A DNA stretch of 64,000 nt, from positions 60,911,117-60,975,116 of the forward strand of contig CM053270.1 of assembly GCA_028583415.1 (NCBI GenBank), read 5' to 3'. Position numbers and translations under genes: made by a program. How positions within the stretch are numbered: position 1 is the stretch's first letter; each line of letters opens with the position of its first letter. The DNA is from Protea cynaroides (lineage: Eukaryota; Streptophyta; Magnoliopsida; Proteales; Proteaceae). Below are positions 50,001-60,636 of this stretch, piece after piece. Below the pieces are notes generated by a model, which saw only the letters and a program-made list of their open reading frames with translations, ran no database searches and was not told the origin of the DNA.

Positions 50001-53000
50001 CGTCCTCGATTTCCTGCCTTCCGCCTTCATCTGCACCTACCGATACCGGAGCCCTCTTCTCTTCTAGAGTTCGTCGACAACTTCTGAGTCAGTTCAGCAC
50101 TTCAACTTTTCTTTGACTATTCGACTTGAGAATCATTGGGCCTATGTGAAAAGAAAAGGAAAAAAAAAAAAAAACTATTCAACTTCTTTAAGTTGAGAAT
50201 GATTGGGCCTATGTGAAAAGAAAAGAAAAACAAAAAGGAAAAAAAACACTTATTCCGCTTCTTGGGCCCACGTGACAAGGAAAAAAGGAAGGAAGATCCT
50301 CTGTTCTTTAAGCCGATCGAATGGTTTGTCCGACTTGTGCCACATGGCTTTATTCATCAACATGGGAGTTGCAGAAAGTGCCTTGCGTGATGATATATTG
50401 TTGAGGCATTTCTATTAAGGTATTTTACATTGTTGAGCACATAGTACATTGTTCTACTCTAGTTTATTAGTCAACTTGTTCTAGGGTTGTGATCATTCCC
50501 ATGGTTGATTCTTCTGAAACTGTTTCCCCTATAATGGAAACCTCCAAAATAGGATTCACTACTATTACCCTTAACCCAATTAAGTTGGATGTGACCAACT
50601 ATTTGATGTGGTCTAAAACCGCACATATAGCAATCTCTGCAAGAGGCCTATAGAGTCACATTAATGGTAAAAAAAAGACACCTCCTCTCACAGATAAATT
50701 ATATGATAAATGGGCATCTGAGAACTCCATTGTGATGGCCTATTTAATTGGTTCTATGGAACCCAAAATTGGCTGGGGTTATGTTCCGGTTACCTGATGC
50801 TACAAAAATTTGGAAAGCTGCCAAGGAGACTTATTCCCAAGTTGGCAACTACTCTTTGATTTATGATATCCATATAAAGATTGGTGCAACCAAGCAACAG
50901 GATATTATAGTCTCCCAATATTATTCTGAACTCTGAAGTCTGAGGCAAGATTTAGATTATTATGATACATTTACTGCTATCTGTTCCAATGATACTGCTA
51001 CCATGAAACTTGCAAAAAATAAACTATGGGTCTACAAATTTTTGGCTAGACTCAATATTGAGTTTGATCAGATTCGTGCTCAAATCCTTAGTCGGGAGCC
51101 TCTCCCATCTTTAAAACAGGCTTATGCCTTGGTACAATCTGAGGATATGCGCCATACTTCTATGATGTCCCCACTACCAGCAGAAAGGTCCGCCCTCCAA
51201 ACCACTCAGCCAAGTGGCTCTGCATTACCCAAACTAGTTCAATGTGACTATTGAGGAAAGGAACGACACACCAAAGAAACTTGTTGGAAATTGCATGGCA
51301 AACCAGCCGATTTTGAGGCCAAGAGGCGTGAAAGAGGAATGCAGAGATCTAAGAATTTCAATGCCCCACCATAGGCTCATTAGACAGAAACTTGCCCTCC
51401 TATTGGGGCTCCACCTATGCTCTCCACAGAAGAACTTCAAGCTCTCTGACATCTTCTAAGGCCATCTAATGCAGCCTCTACCGGTCATCCTTCATCATCT
51501 GCCACCCCAGATTTTTTTTTTTTTTTTTGGTACAGTCAAGTATTTATCATGATCGTCACTATGCTTCCTTTGTTCATGGCCATTGGGTTATGGACACTGG
51601 AGCCACTGATCACATAACTAGTTCAGCCAAGTCCTTTTTATGTACTCTCCCTCTTCTGGGAAAGATACAGTCCGAGTGGCAAATGGGTCTCTCTCGTATA
51701 TATCTGGGAAGGGATCCATCCGCTACTCCTCCTCCACCCTTACTTTAGAGTCTGTTCTTCATATTCCAAGTTTTGCTACAAATTTGCTATCTATTAGTAA
51801 CCTTACAAAATCTCTTAACTGCAAAGTGATCTTCTTTCAGTCTTCGTGTGTAATACAAGATCTGGTGAGCGAGAAGGCGATTGGACATGTTAGATTGCAT
51901 GGTAGTCTCCACTTGCTTGCAGATGGTCTTTCAGAACCTCCATCATCACCTCAACCTTTACCTCTACCTACCCCACATCACCTTTACTCCGCTGTCAACA
52001 CCCTCCAGCAATGGCACATACGTCTCAATCACCCTTCTTCAGTAGTTTTGTCTCAGTTATTCCCTTTGTTATTTAAGCATTGTAATAAAAATGAGTTATT
52101 ATGTGAAGCCTATGTTTTGGCTAAGCAAGCTCGTATAACCTATTTACCTTCCTTTAATAAAAGTAGTGGTTTGTTTAATTTAGTGCACTTTAATGTATGG
52201 GATCTTGCTAGGACGACTTCTATCTCTGGCCATCGTTGGTTTGTCACCTTTATTGACTGTTACAGACGGACTACATGGGTTTATCTAATGCATAACAAAA
52301 GTGATGTTTTTCAATGCTTTTGCCAATTTCATAATATGATAAAGATACAGTTCCAGGCCCAACTGAAAGTACTGCGAAGTGATAATGATAAAGAATTTCT
52401 TGATAGGACATTTCAACACTATTTGTCTGAAAATGGCATCCTCCACCAAACAAGTTGCGTTGGTACACCTATTCAGAATGGTGTCGCCAAAAGAAAAATC
52501 GTCATCTACTTGAGACGGCTATATTTACAAGCAATGTTCTAGCACGTTTTTGGAGTGCTGTCGTTCTCACTGCGGCTTCTCCTATTAATCGGCTCCCTTC
52601 ACGAATTCTTAGCTACAAAACTCCTCTGGATCTCCTACTTGGTGCTACTTCTTTTGTGTTACCACCAAAGGTTTTTGGTTGTGTCTGTTATGCTTGCAAT
52701 CATCAATCTCCTGGCAAGCTTGATCCCTGAGGGCTACGGTGTACTTTCATAGGCTATCCTGCAACTCAGAAGGGCTATAAGTACTTCCATCCTCCTTCCC
52801 GAAAGACATATATTACTATGGATGTTCTCTTTCATGAAAATCTGATGTACTACCAGCTACATCTTCAAGGGGAGCAAGATGAGTAAAGTCTTGAAGATGT
52901 GCCTATGTTTGAAAATGTGCCAAGGAACTAGAACAGGTCCAAGAAAGAGTCATGGATTCAATGGATTCAGCTCCAGAGACTGATGCACCAGCAGACCATG

Positions 53001-56000
53001 ACACAACACCACCTTCTATGCCTATACCCCCATACCGGTACCTGCAACTACAACTAGTCCCATAACCAGTCTAGCCAAACCTTTGTAGGTCTACAGCCGA
53101 AACCGTGCCAAAAACAAGCAAGGAAAGGTCACTACCATCAATCCAACTACACATGTCCCTTCGTTAGCCCAGGATCCAGAGACTGAGCTACTACCTCTTG
53201 GTAAGGAAATTCCTTTCTTTGATTCTGATCTCCCCATTGCCGTTCGGAACGGTAGTAAGGCTTGCACTCTTCATCCAATCTCTAATTTTGTTTCATATGA
53301 TTCTTTATCTCCTTCCATCCATGCATTTGTGTCTTGTCTTCTCTTTCCTCTGTGTTTATTCCTCAGAAATGGCAGGATGCAATTTTGGATGAACGGTGGA
53401 AAACAACAATAATGGAAGAAATGAGAGCTTTAAAGAAGATTAATACTTGGGATCTTATTCCACCCCCATAGGTAAGAGACTAGTAGGGTGCAAATGGGTT
53501 TTTACAGTCAAGCAGAATAGTGATGGCACTGTGGATCGGTATAAAGCAAGGTTAGTAGCTCGTGAATTTACCCAGACATATAGTATTGATTACCAATAAA
53601 CATTTGCTCCTGTGGCTAAGATGACAACAGTGCGGGTCCTCTTGCCATGTGCTGTCCACCACAATTGGGATTTGCAACAACTTGATGTAAAGAATGTCTT
53701 CCTTCATGAGGAACTGATGCAGTCCAAGGTTCTTTGGGCTGACCCATTATCGACTTGAGCTTGGGCCTTGGGCCTTCTTAGACTGCATCAGGAACTTACA
53801 AAAGAAGTGTATGTGGATTGCCCACCTAGGTTTACAGATGCAAATACTGAAAGGAAGGTATGCAAGTTGAAACGCTCACTTTATGGACTTAAACAGTCTC
53901 CTAGAGCATGGTTTGGTAGATTTTAGAAAACTATGATAACATTTGGTTATGTTCAGAGTAATGCTAATCATACTTTATTTATCAAGCATACGTTAGAAGC
54001 TTTCACTACACTTCTTGTATATGTGGATGATATTGTTGTACTAGCAACAATGATGATGAAATCAGGAAATTGAAGTTATTTTTGACAAAGGAGTTCAAGA
54101 TCAAAGACCTTGCAAAGCTTCGGTACTTTCTTCGGATTGAAGTCGCTCGTTCTACAAAAGCATTTTTCTTTCTCAATGAAAGTATATTCTTGATCTTCTT
54201 TCAGAGACAGGATTATTAGGGTGTCGTCCAAGTGATATTCCTTTGGACCCTAATACTAAGCTCAAGGAAAAGGAAGGAACACCCACAAATAAAGGCAGGA
54301 ATCAATGGTTGGTTGGAAGACTGATTTATCTTTCACATACCAGGCCTGACATTGCATTTGTAGTGAGTTTGGTGAGTCAGTTTATGCATGATCCTTATTT
54401 TACATATATGGAGGCAATCTATAGGATTCTACATTACCTAAAGTCTGCTCCAACGAAAGGGATTTTGCTCTCACCACATGATCATCTTAAAGTAGAGGCT
54501 TATACTGACGCTGATTGGGCAAAAAGTTCGAATAGAAAATCCATTTCGGGATATTGTACATTTGTGGGTGGAAATTTGGTTACTTGGTGCAGTAAGAAAC
54601 AAAATGTAGTGGCCCATCTAGTGCAGAGGCAGAATTCAGAGTTATGGCTCAAGAAAAATGTAAACTCTTGTGGCTGAAGGATTTTCTCGGGGACTTGAAA
54701 GTTCAAGTCCTCAATCCATGGTCTTATTTTGTGACAATAAAGCGAGCATCAGCATTGCTCATGATCTGGTGCAACATGATAGGACTAAGCATGTTGAGAT
54801 AGATCGTCATTTCATTAAAGAAAAACTAGAAAGTGGTCAAGTTCAGATTCCATTCGTCAAATCAGAGAATCAACTGGCGGATAATTTCACTAAAGATTTA
54901 CTTGGGAAACCATTTCATATGTGATGCAGCAGCGGGCCCACAAGCTAAGATGGCAGGGATTAAAATCTTTATTAGATTTAATTCTAATTGGGATTTTTGT
55001 AATCTTTTATTTTTGGGAATTTTTTATTAGAAGTTTAGGCAATATTTTATTAGGCAATTAATAGATTATGGTTTCCTTCTTGGTTAGGGATTTTATTTGC
55101 TTACTAGTTTCATTTGATTTAGTTTAGGAAAATTTTATCTTTAAATAGAACATGTAATCAGTCTTTTAATTTCAGAATTGAAGAAGAAAGAAAAGAATGA
55201 ATTGAGATTCAGTTGTGCGCCTGTGGGCCAAAGTGGTGTCCTCTCTCTCTCCTTCCCCTTCTCTTTTCTCTCTCTCTCTCTTTCTTTCTTGCTCACTAAT
55301 AGGAACCAACCCAGATTTGTTCCCTTCCTTTCTCCTTCCTCCCCTTTGCTTTCTCTTCCTCTCTCTACATTCCCCTGTTCTGGTCGACAATCCCAGCCAA
55401 CCGAAACCTCCTCCCCTATTCTGCGGTAAACCTAGTCTCACATAAACCCTTCGATCTCTCTCTTCTTTCTTTTTATCACCCTCAAAGCCTGGCTGAGACC
55501 TTCATTCTCATAACTGACCCAAACCCTTGAGTTTCAACCCCAACCCATCACCCTTATGTGAGTTACAAAACCTGCAACTCACTTCTTCTTTCTCCTACCA
55601 CCAAACCCAACTTCAAACCTTCCGAACACTTCTAACCCTTGCTGTTTGGAGTCGCTAATAGTGTGATTCAATAGGCCAAGAAGTTGCGACTATACTCCTA
55701 AAATTCCAGCTCAAGAGGAGTCACAGTGATTGAGATACCTCACTCGAAATCAATCAGCTTGACCGCGCTGGTCTTCAGTCCAAGGTTGAAGACAAAGTCA
55801 CATTTTGTGCCTTTGATTGTTTTATGTTCTTACTTTCCCATATTGCCCCTCCCTTATTCCTTTATTCATGAGTTATCCTTTCTATTATGTTAATACCCAC
55901 ACTACCCTCATATATTTCAATAGAATTTCAATCTCACTCTAAAGTTCTATTTGGTTCTCTACAAGTTATTAGAAAAGTTTGATTTATTACCAAATCTGCC

Positions 56001-59000
56001 ATTACTGGTTGAGTTTTTGAGTTATTTACGATTCTACCATTACATCATTGTTTGAATTGATTATTGTTTTGGGTGGGCCTACTAGCAGATTTAATTAGGG
56101 TTTTCTCAACCCAGATCCCGCATCAATATGATACTGTTCAAGTTGGGGATGCATGATATATATGCACCAACTTGAGGGGGAGTGTCGAAATTCCTACTAG
56201 TTACCTCCATAGATTATTGTAATTTTATTTCTTTTATTACTTTTTCTGTTATGTTTCCTTTAGGACTCTGTTTCCTTTAGGACTCTGTTTCCTACTAGGA
56301 TTGTAATGTTCTTCTAAGTCTTTCATTATAAATAAAGAAGTAGGGGTGAGAAGATCTTATCTCTCTCTCCCATTCTCTGATTCAACAGGGGCAAATAGAT
56401 AAGGGCTTAAAATTGATCCTTAATGTAACCTAATTGTAATTGGAATTCACTACAATGACCCCCTACGGTTCTCACATTAGTCACCACATTATAATACATA
56501 TCCTTGATCATGTCCACACATTTGCTTGAAACACTTCTCTTCTCTAGTACTTGCCAAATTAACTCTGTAGAGACTCTGTTATAAACTTTTTCTAGGTTAA
56601 TAGAGACCATATGAAGGTCCTTCTTGCCTTCTCCAAATCTTTCCATTAGTCTCCTAAGCAAGTAAATAGCTTTTGTTCTTGATCTACCTGACAAAAAACC
56701 AAACTGGATTTCCGTTGCAGTAGTTTCTTATCTTATGCGAGTTTCAATAACTCTCTCCCATAGTTTCATAGTATGATTCATTAGTTTTATGCCTTTGTAG
56801 TTATTGCAGCTCTGAAGATCACCTTTATTTTTATAAATTGAAACCGCAATGCTTCTCCTCCATTCATTTGGCATTTTCCTTGTACTCATAAACTTATTAA
56901 ACAGATTAATTAGCCAAGATACTCCATAGATTCCTACGCTCTTCCAAACTTCTATTGAGACCTCATCAAGGTCTAGTGCTTTGCCTTTGTCTTTACAGTT
57001 TCATTTAAACTATAACCCTAATTTTACGTATATATTTACGATTTGTAGTATCTTGGTGGGTGATGTGGCATTCTAGGACACTAATACTCAAAGTGTCTTC
57101 ATTTAGTAGGCTATAGAAATAATCGTTTCATCTCTCTTTAATGTAATCAACACCAAATAAAATCCTCCTCTCTAATTCATCTTCGCTCTAAGTGAGATCG
57201 ATGAACAGAATTTACATAATCAAATCACAATTTCCAAAATCCCATGATGCAATGAAGGGTTCTTCGCTTTAAATAGATGCAATAGCAGCAACTAAAGCTA
57301 AACCCATCCTCATGGCAATAGAATCAATCCAAATGGTGATTAAGAGGTTGTATGATCAACCAAATCCAAACCCCGCAGTGGCGAGAGCTTCGCACATTGG
57401 GTACACCCATGGTTTTAAGTATCGATACGATACATCCCGTATTCACCGATACATATTCGTTTCAGCAGTAGTCGATACATATCTCTTTTTTTTTTAAACA
57501 AAAAGTGTATCTACATGTATCGACCATATCGAACCAATACGGTTGATACACTCGACATGTATCAATACACTTAAATTTTCATTCTCGCAAAAAATAAGAT
57601 ACACTTACCGATATAGCTCGATACACTTTGATACGAACCGATATGGTTCGATATGGTCGATACAAACATATAAAGCTTGATACCACTGATTTTTTTCACT
57701 TTTCTGGACTTCTCCCTTTCTGAAAACCTACAATTCATGTGAACCGAAGGTTGTAGCTTATTGAATATCATCAACTATGTCTTTAATCCTTGGAAATATT
57801 CAAGATTGCTTATTATAGTGTTATTATGCTTAAAATTGTGTTTTGCATGTTCCCTAATCATTCCCGTGTGTATCTTGCCCCGTATCCTAGCGTATCCACG
57901 ATACGATATGATACATCTCTTAAAATTGCCCGACTGATGCACCACCAATACACGATACTTAAAAAAAAAAAAAAGGCATTTCCATCTGATACCCACAAAA
58001 AAAAAAAATTAGATGTTCAATCATCAATTAAAAAAAAAACATGATACATATATGTACACACTTTCCTCCACTCATTAGTACCCATCTTGTATCTAGGATT
58101 GACTGATGCAAAACTGAGGCTATGCGTTTCTTCAAAAACCAGAGAATGTGAATGTAGGACGAATAGGACAGAGATCTATCCTACAAGCAAGTAGGGAAAT
58201 AAAAATGATGTAATGCTGCCTTATAATTTCTGGCAAAGAGAATGTAGGAAGAAAAAGAAGCATTAGGATAGGGTTTTGAGTTTTAAGACAAAATTTTAAG
58301 ATCTGAGGTAGAAGATATAATGAAAAAAAGAAGAGATTAGCTGTTGACTTACAGGGAAACAAAAAAAAAGGTACAGGAGAAAAGAGTTCCCAGCCACAGC
58401 AACAAATATGGAAAGAAAAACTTCATGAGGTTTACCCGAAACATAAATAAATAAATAAGAAAAAAAAAATTGTTTAATCAGACAGATCAAATTTGGCATA
58501 TCACAGCACATGATTAGTGAGTTGAGAACATGAATGCAATCTTGGGGCATGGGAATAAATCAGACAGCCAGAACATCATAAATTTAACAGTAATAAGATG
58601 ATACCAAAGGAAATATTTTTTTTTTTTAAATAAAAATAAAAAACTGAAATGAATACTTTAACATTAACTAAATATTGTACACTTAATGACCAATACTTAT
58701 ATAAATTTTACAAGCAACATTTGTTTACTTAAATTTTTTTTTTTTTTTAAATTCCAATACTTATATAAATTTTAAATGCAACATTTGTTTACTTTAAATT
58801 TTTTTTTCTTAGAATGGAAGTTAGTCAACTGTACAAGTTTCAGATACAGAAACAAGCCACTACAGGTATGCATAACGATAGATCATGTACTTATCCAAAA
58901 AAAACGATAAATCATGTACAATAAAACAGTAGTAGTTTTGAGGAATACCTTTCCCAACACCTTGAAGGGCATTTATGGGCTGCCAAAGAGCTGAAAAGGT

Positions 59001-59350
59001 AATGCCAATGCTAAATAAATGAACCGTATTTCCAGCCATCCACATCATAAAGCCCATCATTAATAAATTCTTGAAAGGTGCTTGGGCCACTTCCCAGGCT
59101 TTCTATTCATGCATAGAAGGAAAAAGACAAGAAGAAAAAGAAAGATGTTAACAAGTATTAATTTTGATCTGGTATTAATATAATTTATTAGAAGCAGCCA
59201 TATCAAGTGGAAAACAATATAATGTAGAGTAGATTGGAAAAATCAATTGAAAATCAAAAGACAATGGTTGCATGAATAGCACAAAAAATAAAGGCAGCCA
59301 AAAATACAAAGAATGAAAAATACAACAGTTTCAGCATGTTGTCCAATAAA

Positions 59351-59404
<54 letters not shown>

Positions 59405-60429
59405 ATTTATGGTCTGCTAGCCTAAACTAGTAATTTCTGTAGTGCAAAAACACAAGGGAATTTGGAAAATGCTAATACAATGCGGCAATGGACACTGTGT
59501 CACACAACTTAAATCCCACCTGAAGAGTGGGACCCGTACTATTTGTTCAAGCAATGGTTATATCAAAACTCATCTATTAGCAGCCCCTTAATATTTAATA
59601 TTTCCTCACGTTGTGGTGAATTCCACAAAGCAATCTGTCTTATCCCAACTACAGATTATTCCTTAATAATAATGACATATCATAAGTAACACTATAGTAC
59701 AGATCATTCCTCTAAATCCAAGATGGGTAAAACATAGGGAATTTCGGTATCTCCTTGCTGAAGATCAAACAATTTGTAATCCTTTTTTCTCTTTCCTTTT
59801 CTTTTTTTTCTTTTTTTTTTACTTTTTCTTTTTCTTTTCTTTTTTTTTTTTTTTTTTTTTTGGGGGGGTGGGGGGGTCGTTAAATAAAATTCGAATAAAA
59901 TTTCTAGCAGAAACCCCACTCCAAACAGGAAAATAGATATAAAAAAAAAAAACGGAAACTTAGTTGAGATCAAAGAGACGAAATAAAAAAAGTGAAAAAA
60001 AAAAAAATTAGTCCCAAATACCTGAGCTTTCCAATTGGATTCTGCATCCTTCTTTTGTTTGCTTACAGCCGAATCATCCTACAACAAGGTTAGCAAAAGA
60101 TTACTATCACCCAAGAAAAAGAAAAGAAAATTAAAAAAATATATACAGCAGACAAAATCTAGATCGAATGAGATAAAAAATCAAGAAGCAACCACAAATC
60201 ATCCCTTCTAAGTTCAAGGAAACAAAAGTTACAAATTTAAGGTATCAAAAAAGAAAAGGGGGGTGGGGAAAATGTGACGAGAGAGAGAGAGAAAAAAAAA
60301 AAAAACCTGATCTTGAGAAGCTCGAGAGTAACCAAGAGGGTCTGGGATATCACGGGATGAAGTAGTTGTTGAATTATCGGTGAAATCGATAGCCCATCGT
60401 CGAACCAAAACCCCCTTCCCCTTCTCCAT
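44056..60429 (-). CDS. EMC4: EMC4, ER membrane protein complex subunit 4, complete, six exons
   Basis: EMC4 is a small subunit of the EMC, the insertase that places tail-anchored and multi-pass proteins in the ER membrane. Minus-strand exons: 60429-60307, 60078-60022, 59102-58949, 45274-45177, 45046-44981 and 44094-44056 (TAA at 44058-44056). All introns are GT-AG; phases agree and give 178 residues, the usual EMC4 size. Readable blocks are the MEKGKGV start, the RDIPDP and SRASQDQ motifs, the hydrophobic exon 3 (FMMWMAGNTVHLFSIGITFS), FEPYKD plus the third hydrophobic segment in exon 4, NTLGLLPTHASDWVSSLPPAQ split after 20 residues of exon 5, and a short SGGGLPLR end. No exon is damaged. Intron 3 is 13,674 bp, swollen by a LINE, a 7-kb copia, a MITE and a SINE. 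Splicing across it is inferred, not shown. Confidence 0.93.
45914..46602. mobile_element. Tourist-like MITE with CCA-repeat expansion (689 bp), in EMC4 intron 3
   Basis: The left end GGCCGTGTTTGATAACACTC pairs with the right end GAGTGTTATCAAACGAGGCC. TTA flanks both sides (45911-45913, 46603-46605), the PIF/Harbinger target. Inside, a CTCTGGGAG...TTCGAGAGCT unit followed by a CCACCA-type tract occurs twice (about 46045-46250 and 46265-46440), so the element has grown by duplication and trinucleotide expansion. Open frames here encode only Gly/Val or Pro/His runs. Confidence 0.8.
46606..48489. other. EMC4 intron 3, unassigned part with one SINE
   Basis: Apart from the SINE at 47215-47382, no coding or RNA signal is seen. 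The two short phrases AGAGAGACAC...CATTAAAGG at about 47392 and 47444 repeat directly. Confidence 0.4.
47215..47382 (-). mobile_element. Au-type SINE (tRNA-derived)
   Basis: On the minus strand, a box A-like GGTGTGACGGTAAAG and a box B-like GGTCACGGGTTCAAAAC are followed by the Au SINE body: ACTGCGTACATTCTGCCCC, TCCCCAGACCTTGCAGTAGC, TTGTGCATTGGGATGCCC and a T-rich tail. Known Au SINEs have GCGTACATTATGACCCTCCC and GTGCACTGGGTACGCCC, so this copy is full-length but diverged. It would be copied by LINE-encoded enzymes after Pol III transcription. Confidence 0.8.
49330..49524 (+). repeat. 5' LTR of the nested copia (195 bp)
   Basis: TGTCG start and TTCAACA end; a TATA-like TTATAAATAAG lies at about 49456, followed by a CT-rich run at 49490-49507. 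Confidence 0.9.
49525..49536 (+). other. Primer-binding site for initiator tRNA-Met
   Basis: TGGTATCAAAGC directly follows the 5' LTR; one base differs from the usual TGGTATCAGAGC. Confidence 0.9.
49681..49725. repeat. G tract: 16 G, one C, 28 G
   Basis: Almost pure G on the plus strand, preceded by a C-rich patch (49666-49674), in the leader of the nested copia. It could fold into a G-quadruplex, but long homopolymers are also a common assembly error. Confidence 0.85.
50501..51460 (+). pseudogene. gag of the nested copia (broken)
   Basis: ATG at 50501 starts a typical copia gag (MVDSSETVSP; later NPIKLDVTNYLMWS). An in-frame TAG falls where the family has a tryptophan (about 50652), and further frame changes follow. 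The zinc knuckle at about 51235-51290 reads CDY-stop-GKERHTKETC: the second cysteine codon has become TGA. So no full gag can be made. Confidence 0.85.
51527..54921 (+). pseudogene. pol of the nested copia (broken)
   Basis: Protease with VMDTGATDH (about 51589-51615); GAG-pre-integrase with WHIRLNHPSS (about 52012-52042); integrase with FVTFIDCYRRTTW and VLRSDND, but QNGVAKRK where the catalytic glutamate of GVAERK should be, so the integrase is dead; RT (53380-54060) with KWVFTVKQN, a stop-ridden middle and intact YVDD (about 54019-54030); RNase H with YTDADWAKSS and later CDNKASISIAHD, KHVEIDRHFIKEKL. There are many stops and shifts. The RT is split by the 76-bp insertion and the last codons are cut off by the solo LTR. 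Confidence 0.88.
53715..53790. mobile_element. 76-bp TG...CA insertion with 5-bp target duplication
   Basis: TGATGCAGTC at the left and GACTGCATCA at the right are perfect 10-bp inverted ends. GGAAC flanks both sides (53710-53714, 53791-53795). The RT reading frame before the insertion (FLHEE) resumes after it (TKEVYVDCPP), proving an insertion. TG...CA ends with a 5-bp duplication are LTR features, so this may be a very short solo LTR. The first eight bases equal those of the 1.2-kb solo LTR at 54922. Confidence 0.85.
54922..56125 (+). mobile_element. Solo LTR (1204 bp) inserted at the 3' end of copia pol
   Basis: It starts TGATGCAGCAGC and ends CCCGCATCA. ATATG flanks both sides (54917-54921, 56126-56130), a perfect 5-bp duplication. 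The last codons of pol continue after it. A TATA-like TTTAAATAG at about 55141 and a CT-rich stretch (55240-55390) fit an LTR in plus orientation. There is no internal domain. The family is not identified. Confidence 0.85.
56171..56182 (+). other. Polypurine tract of the nested copia
   Basis: CTTGAGGGGGAG immediately precedes the TGTCG start of the 3' LTR. Confidence 0.8.
56183..56387 (+). repeat. 3' LTR of the nested copia (205 bp)
   Basis: Same ends as the 5' LTR. It is longer because AGGACTCTGTTTCCTTT (56262-56278) is tandemly duplicated. Confidence 0.9.
57368..57411 (+). repeat. 3' scrap of an Au-type SINE
   Basis: ACCCCGCAGTGGCGAGAGCT and CGCACATTGGGTACACCC match the 3' part of Au SINEs (CCCCGCAGTGGCGGGAGCC, GTGCACTGGGTACGCCC). 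The tRNA part is missing. Confidence 0.65.
57413..57964. repeat. Inverted repeat with TTTTAAGTATCG ends
   Basis: The left end TTTTAAGTATCG and right end CGATACTTAAAA are perfect 12-bp inverted repeats; ACGATACATCCCG and ATCCACGATACG-type text repeats inside. Similar CGATAC/TCGGTAT-rich patches are at 17845-18080 and 61215-61420. The class is unknown. Confidence 0.55.
59354..59401. repeat. (CT)n microsatellite in EMC4 intron 2
   Basis: Uninterrupted CT dinucleotides for about 48 bases. Confidence 0.95.
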
Positions 60430-60636
60430 GTTCTGTGCGCCTCTCTCTCTCTCTGGCTGTTACCCAAACTTCACAAACCACTGCTATGTTTTAACATCGG
60501 AGAATCGGAAATCAATAATATGAATTATAAAAAGGGCAATATCTTATCGCCGATATATCGGGAGTTGCGGTCAACGGACTTTTTTATCAAAAGAATCCGG
60601 AACTCCGGCCTCTCACTAGTTTCTGGAGGTCTCACT

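Larger units (their letters stand above)
49330..56387 (+). mobile_element. Ty1/copia retrotransposon (7.06 kb), inserted in the LINE
   Basis: The LTRs are 49330-49524 and 56183-56387. Flanks are AGGGC (49325-49329) and GGGGC (56388-56392), a 5-bp duplication with one mismatch. The primer site TGGTATCAAAGC (49525-49536) and polypurine tract CTTGAGGGGGAG (56171-56182) are both in place. The LTRs differ by about six substitutions, a 17-bp duplication and small CT-run indels, so the insertion is not recent. Domain order is gag, protease, integrase, RT, RNase H (copia). Two smaller elements sit inside it (53715-53790 and 54922-56125). It is in the opposite sense to EMC4. Confidence 0.93.
48490..57004 (-). 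mobile_element. 5'-truncated RTE-type LINE, split by a copia element
   Basis: Two parts, 57004-56388 and 49329-48490 (minus strand), read as one RT once the 7.06-kb copia is set aside. The first part shows GRSRTKAIYLLRRLMERFG, DLHMVSINLEKVYNRV and a block ending in SPYLFA. The second continues LIMDDLTRDIQDEVPWCMFF and AND where RTE elements have ADD, so one catalytic aspartate is lost. The 3' end finishes in TTGGGATAAGG and a (GTT)-rich tail at about 48490-48505. There are several stops and shifts. The 5' end at about 57004 is approximate. It lies inside EMC4 intron 3 in the same sense as the gene. Confidence 0.85.
57005..58948. other. EMC4 intron 3, 5' part, repeats only
   Basis: It contains an Au SINE scrap at about 57370-57410, an inverted CGATAC-type repeat (57413-57964), and poly-A/T tracts. 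Two copies of AATACTTATATAAATTTTA followed by GCAACATTTGTTTACTT occur at about 58692 and 58756. No exon is recognised. Confidence 0.5.

Noticed and set aside
49514..50116. 200-residue plus-strand frame with a poly-glycine run
   Set aside because: It starts at the LTR edge and runs through the G tract in the copia leader; the poly-glycine is just poly-G translated.
55172..55445. Overlapping Ser/Leu-rich and Arg/Glu-rich frames
   Set aside because: Both strands of a CT-rich stretch inside the 1.2-kb solo LTR; low complexity.
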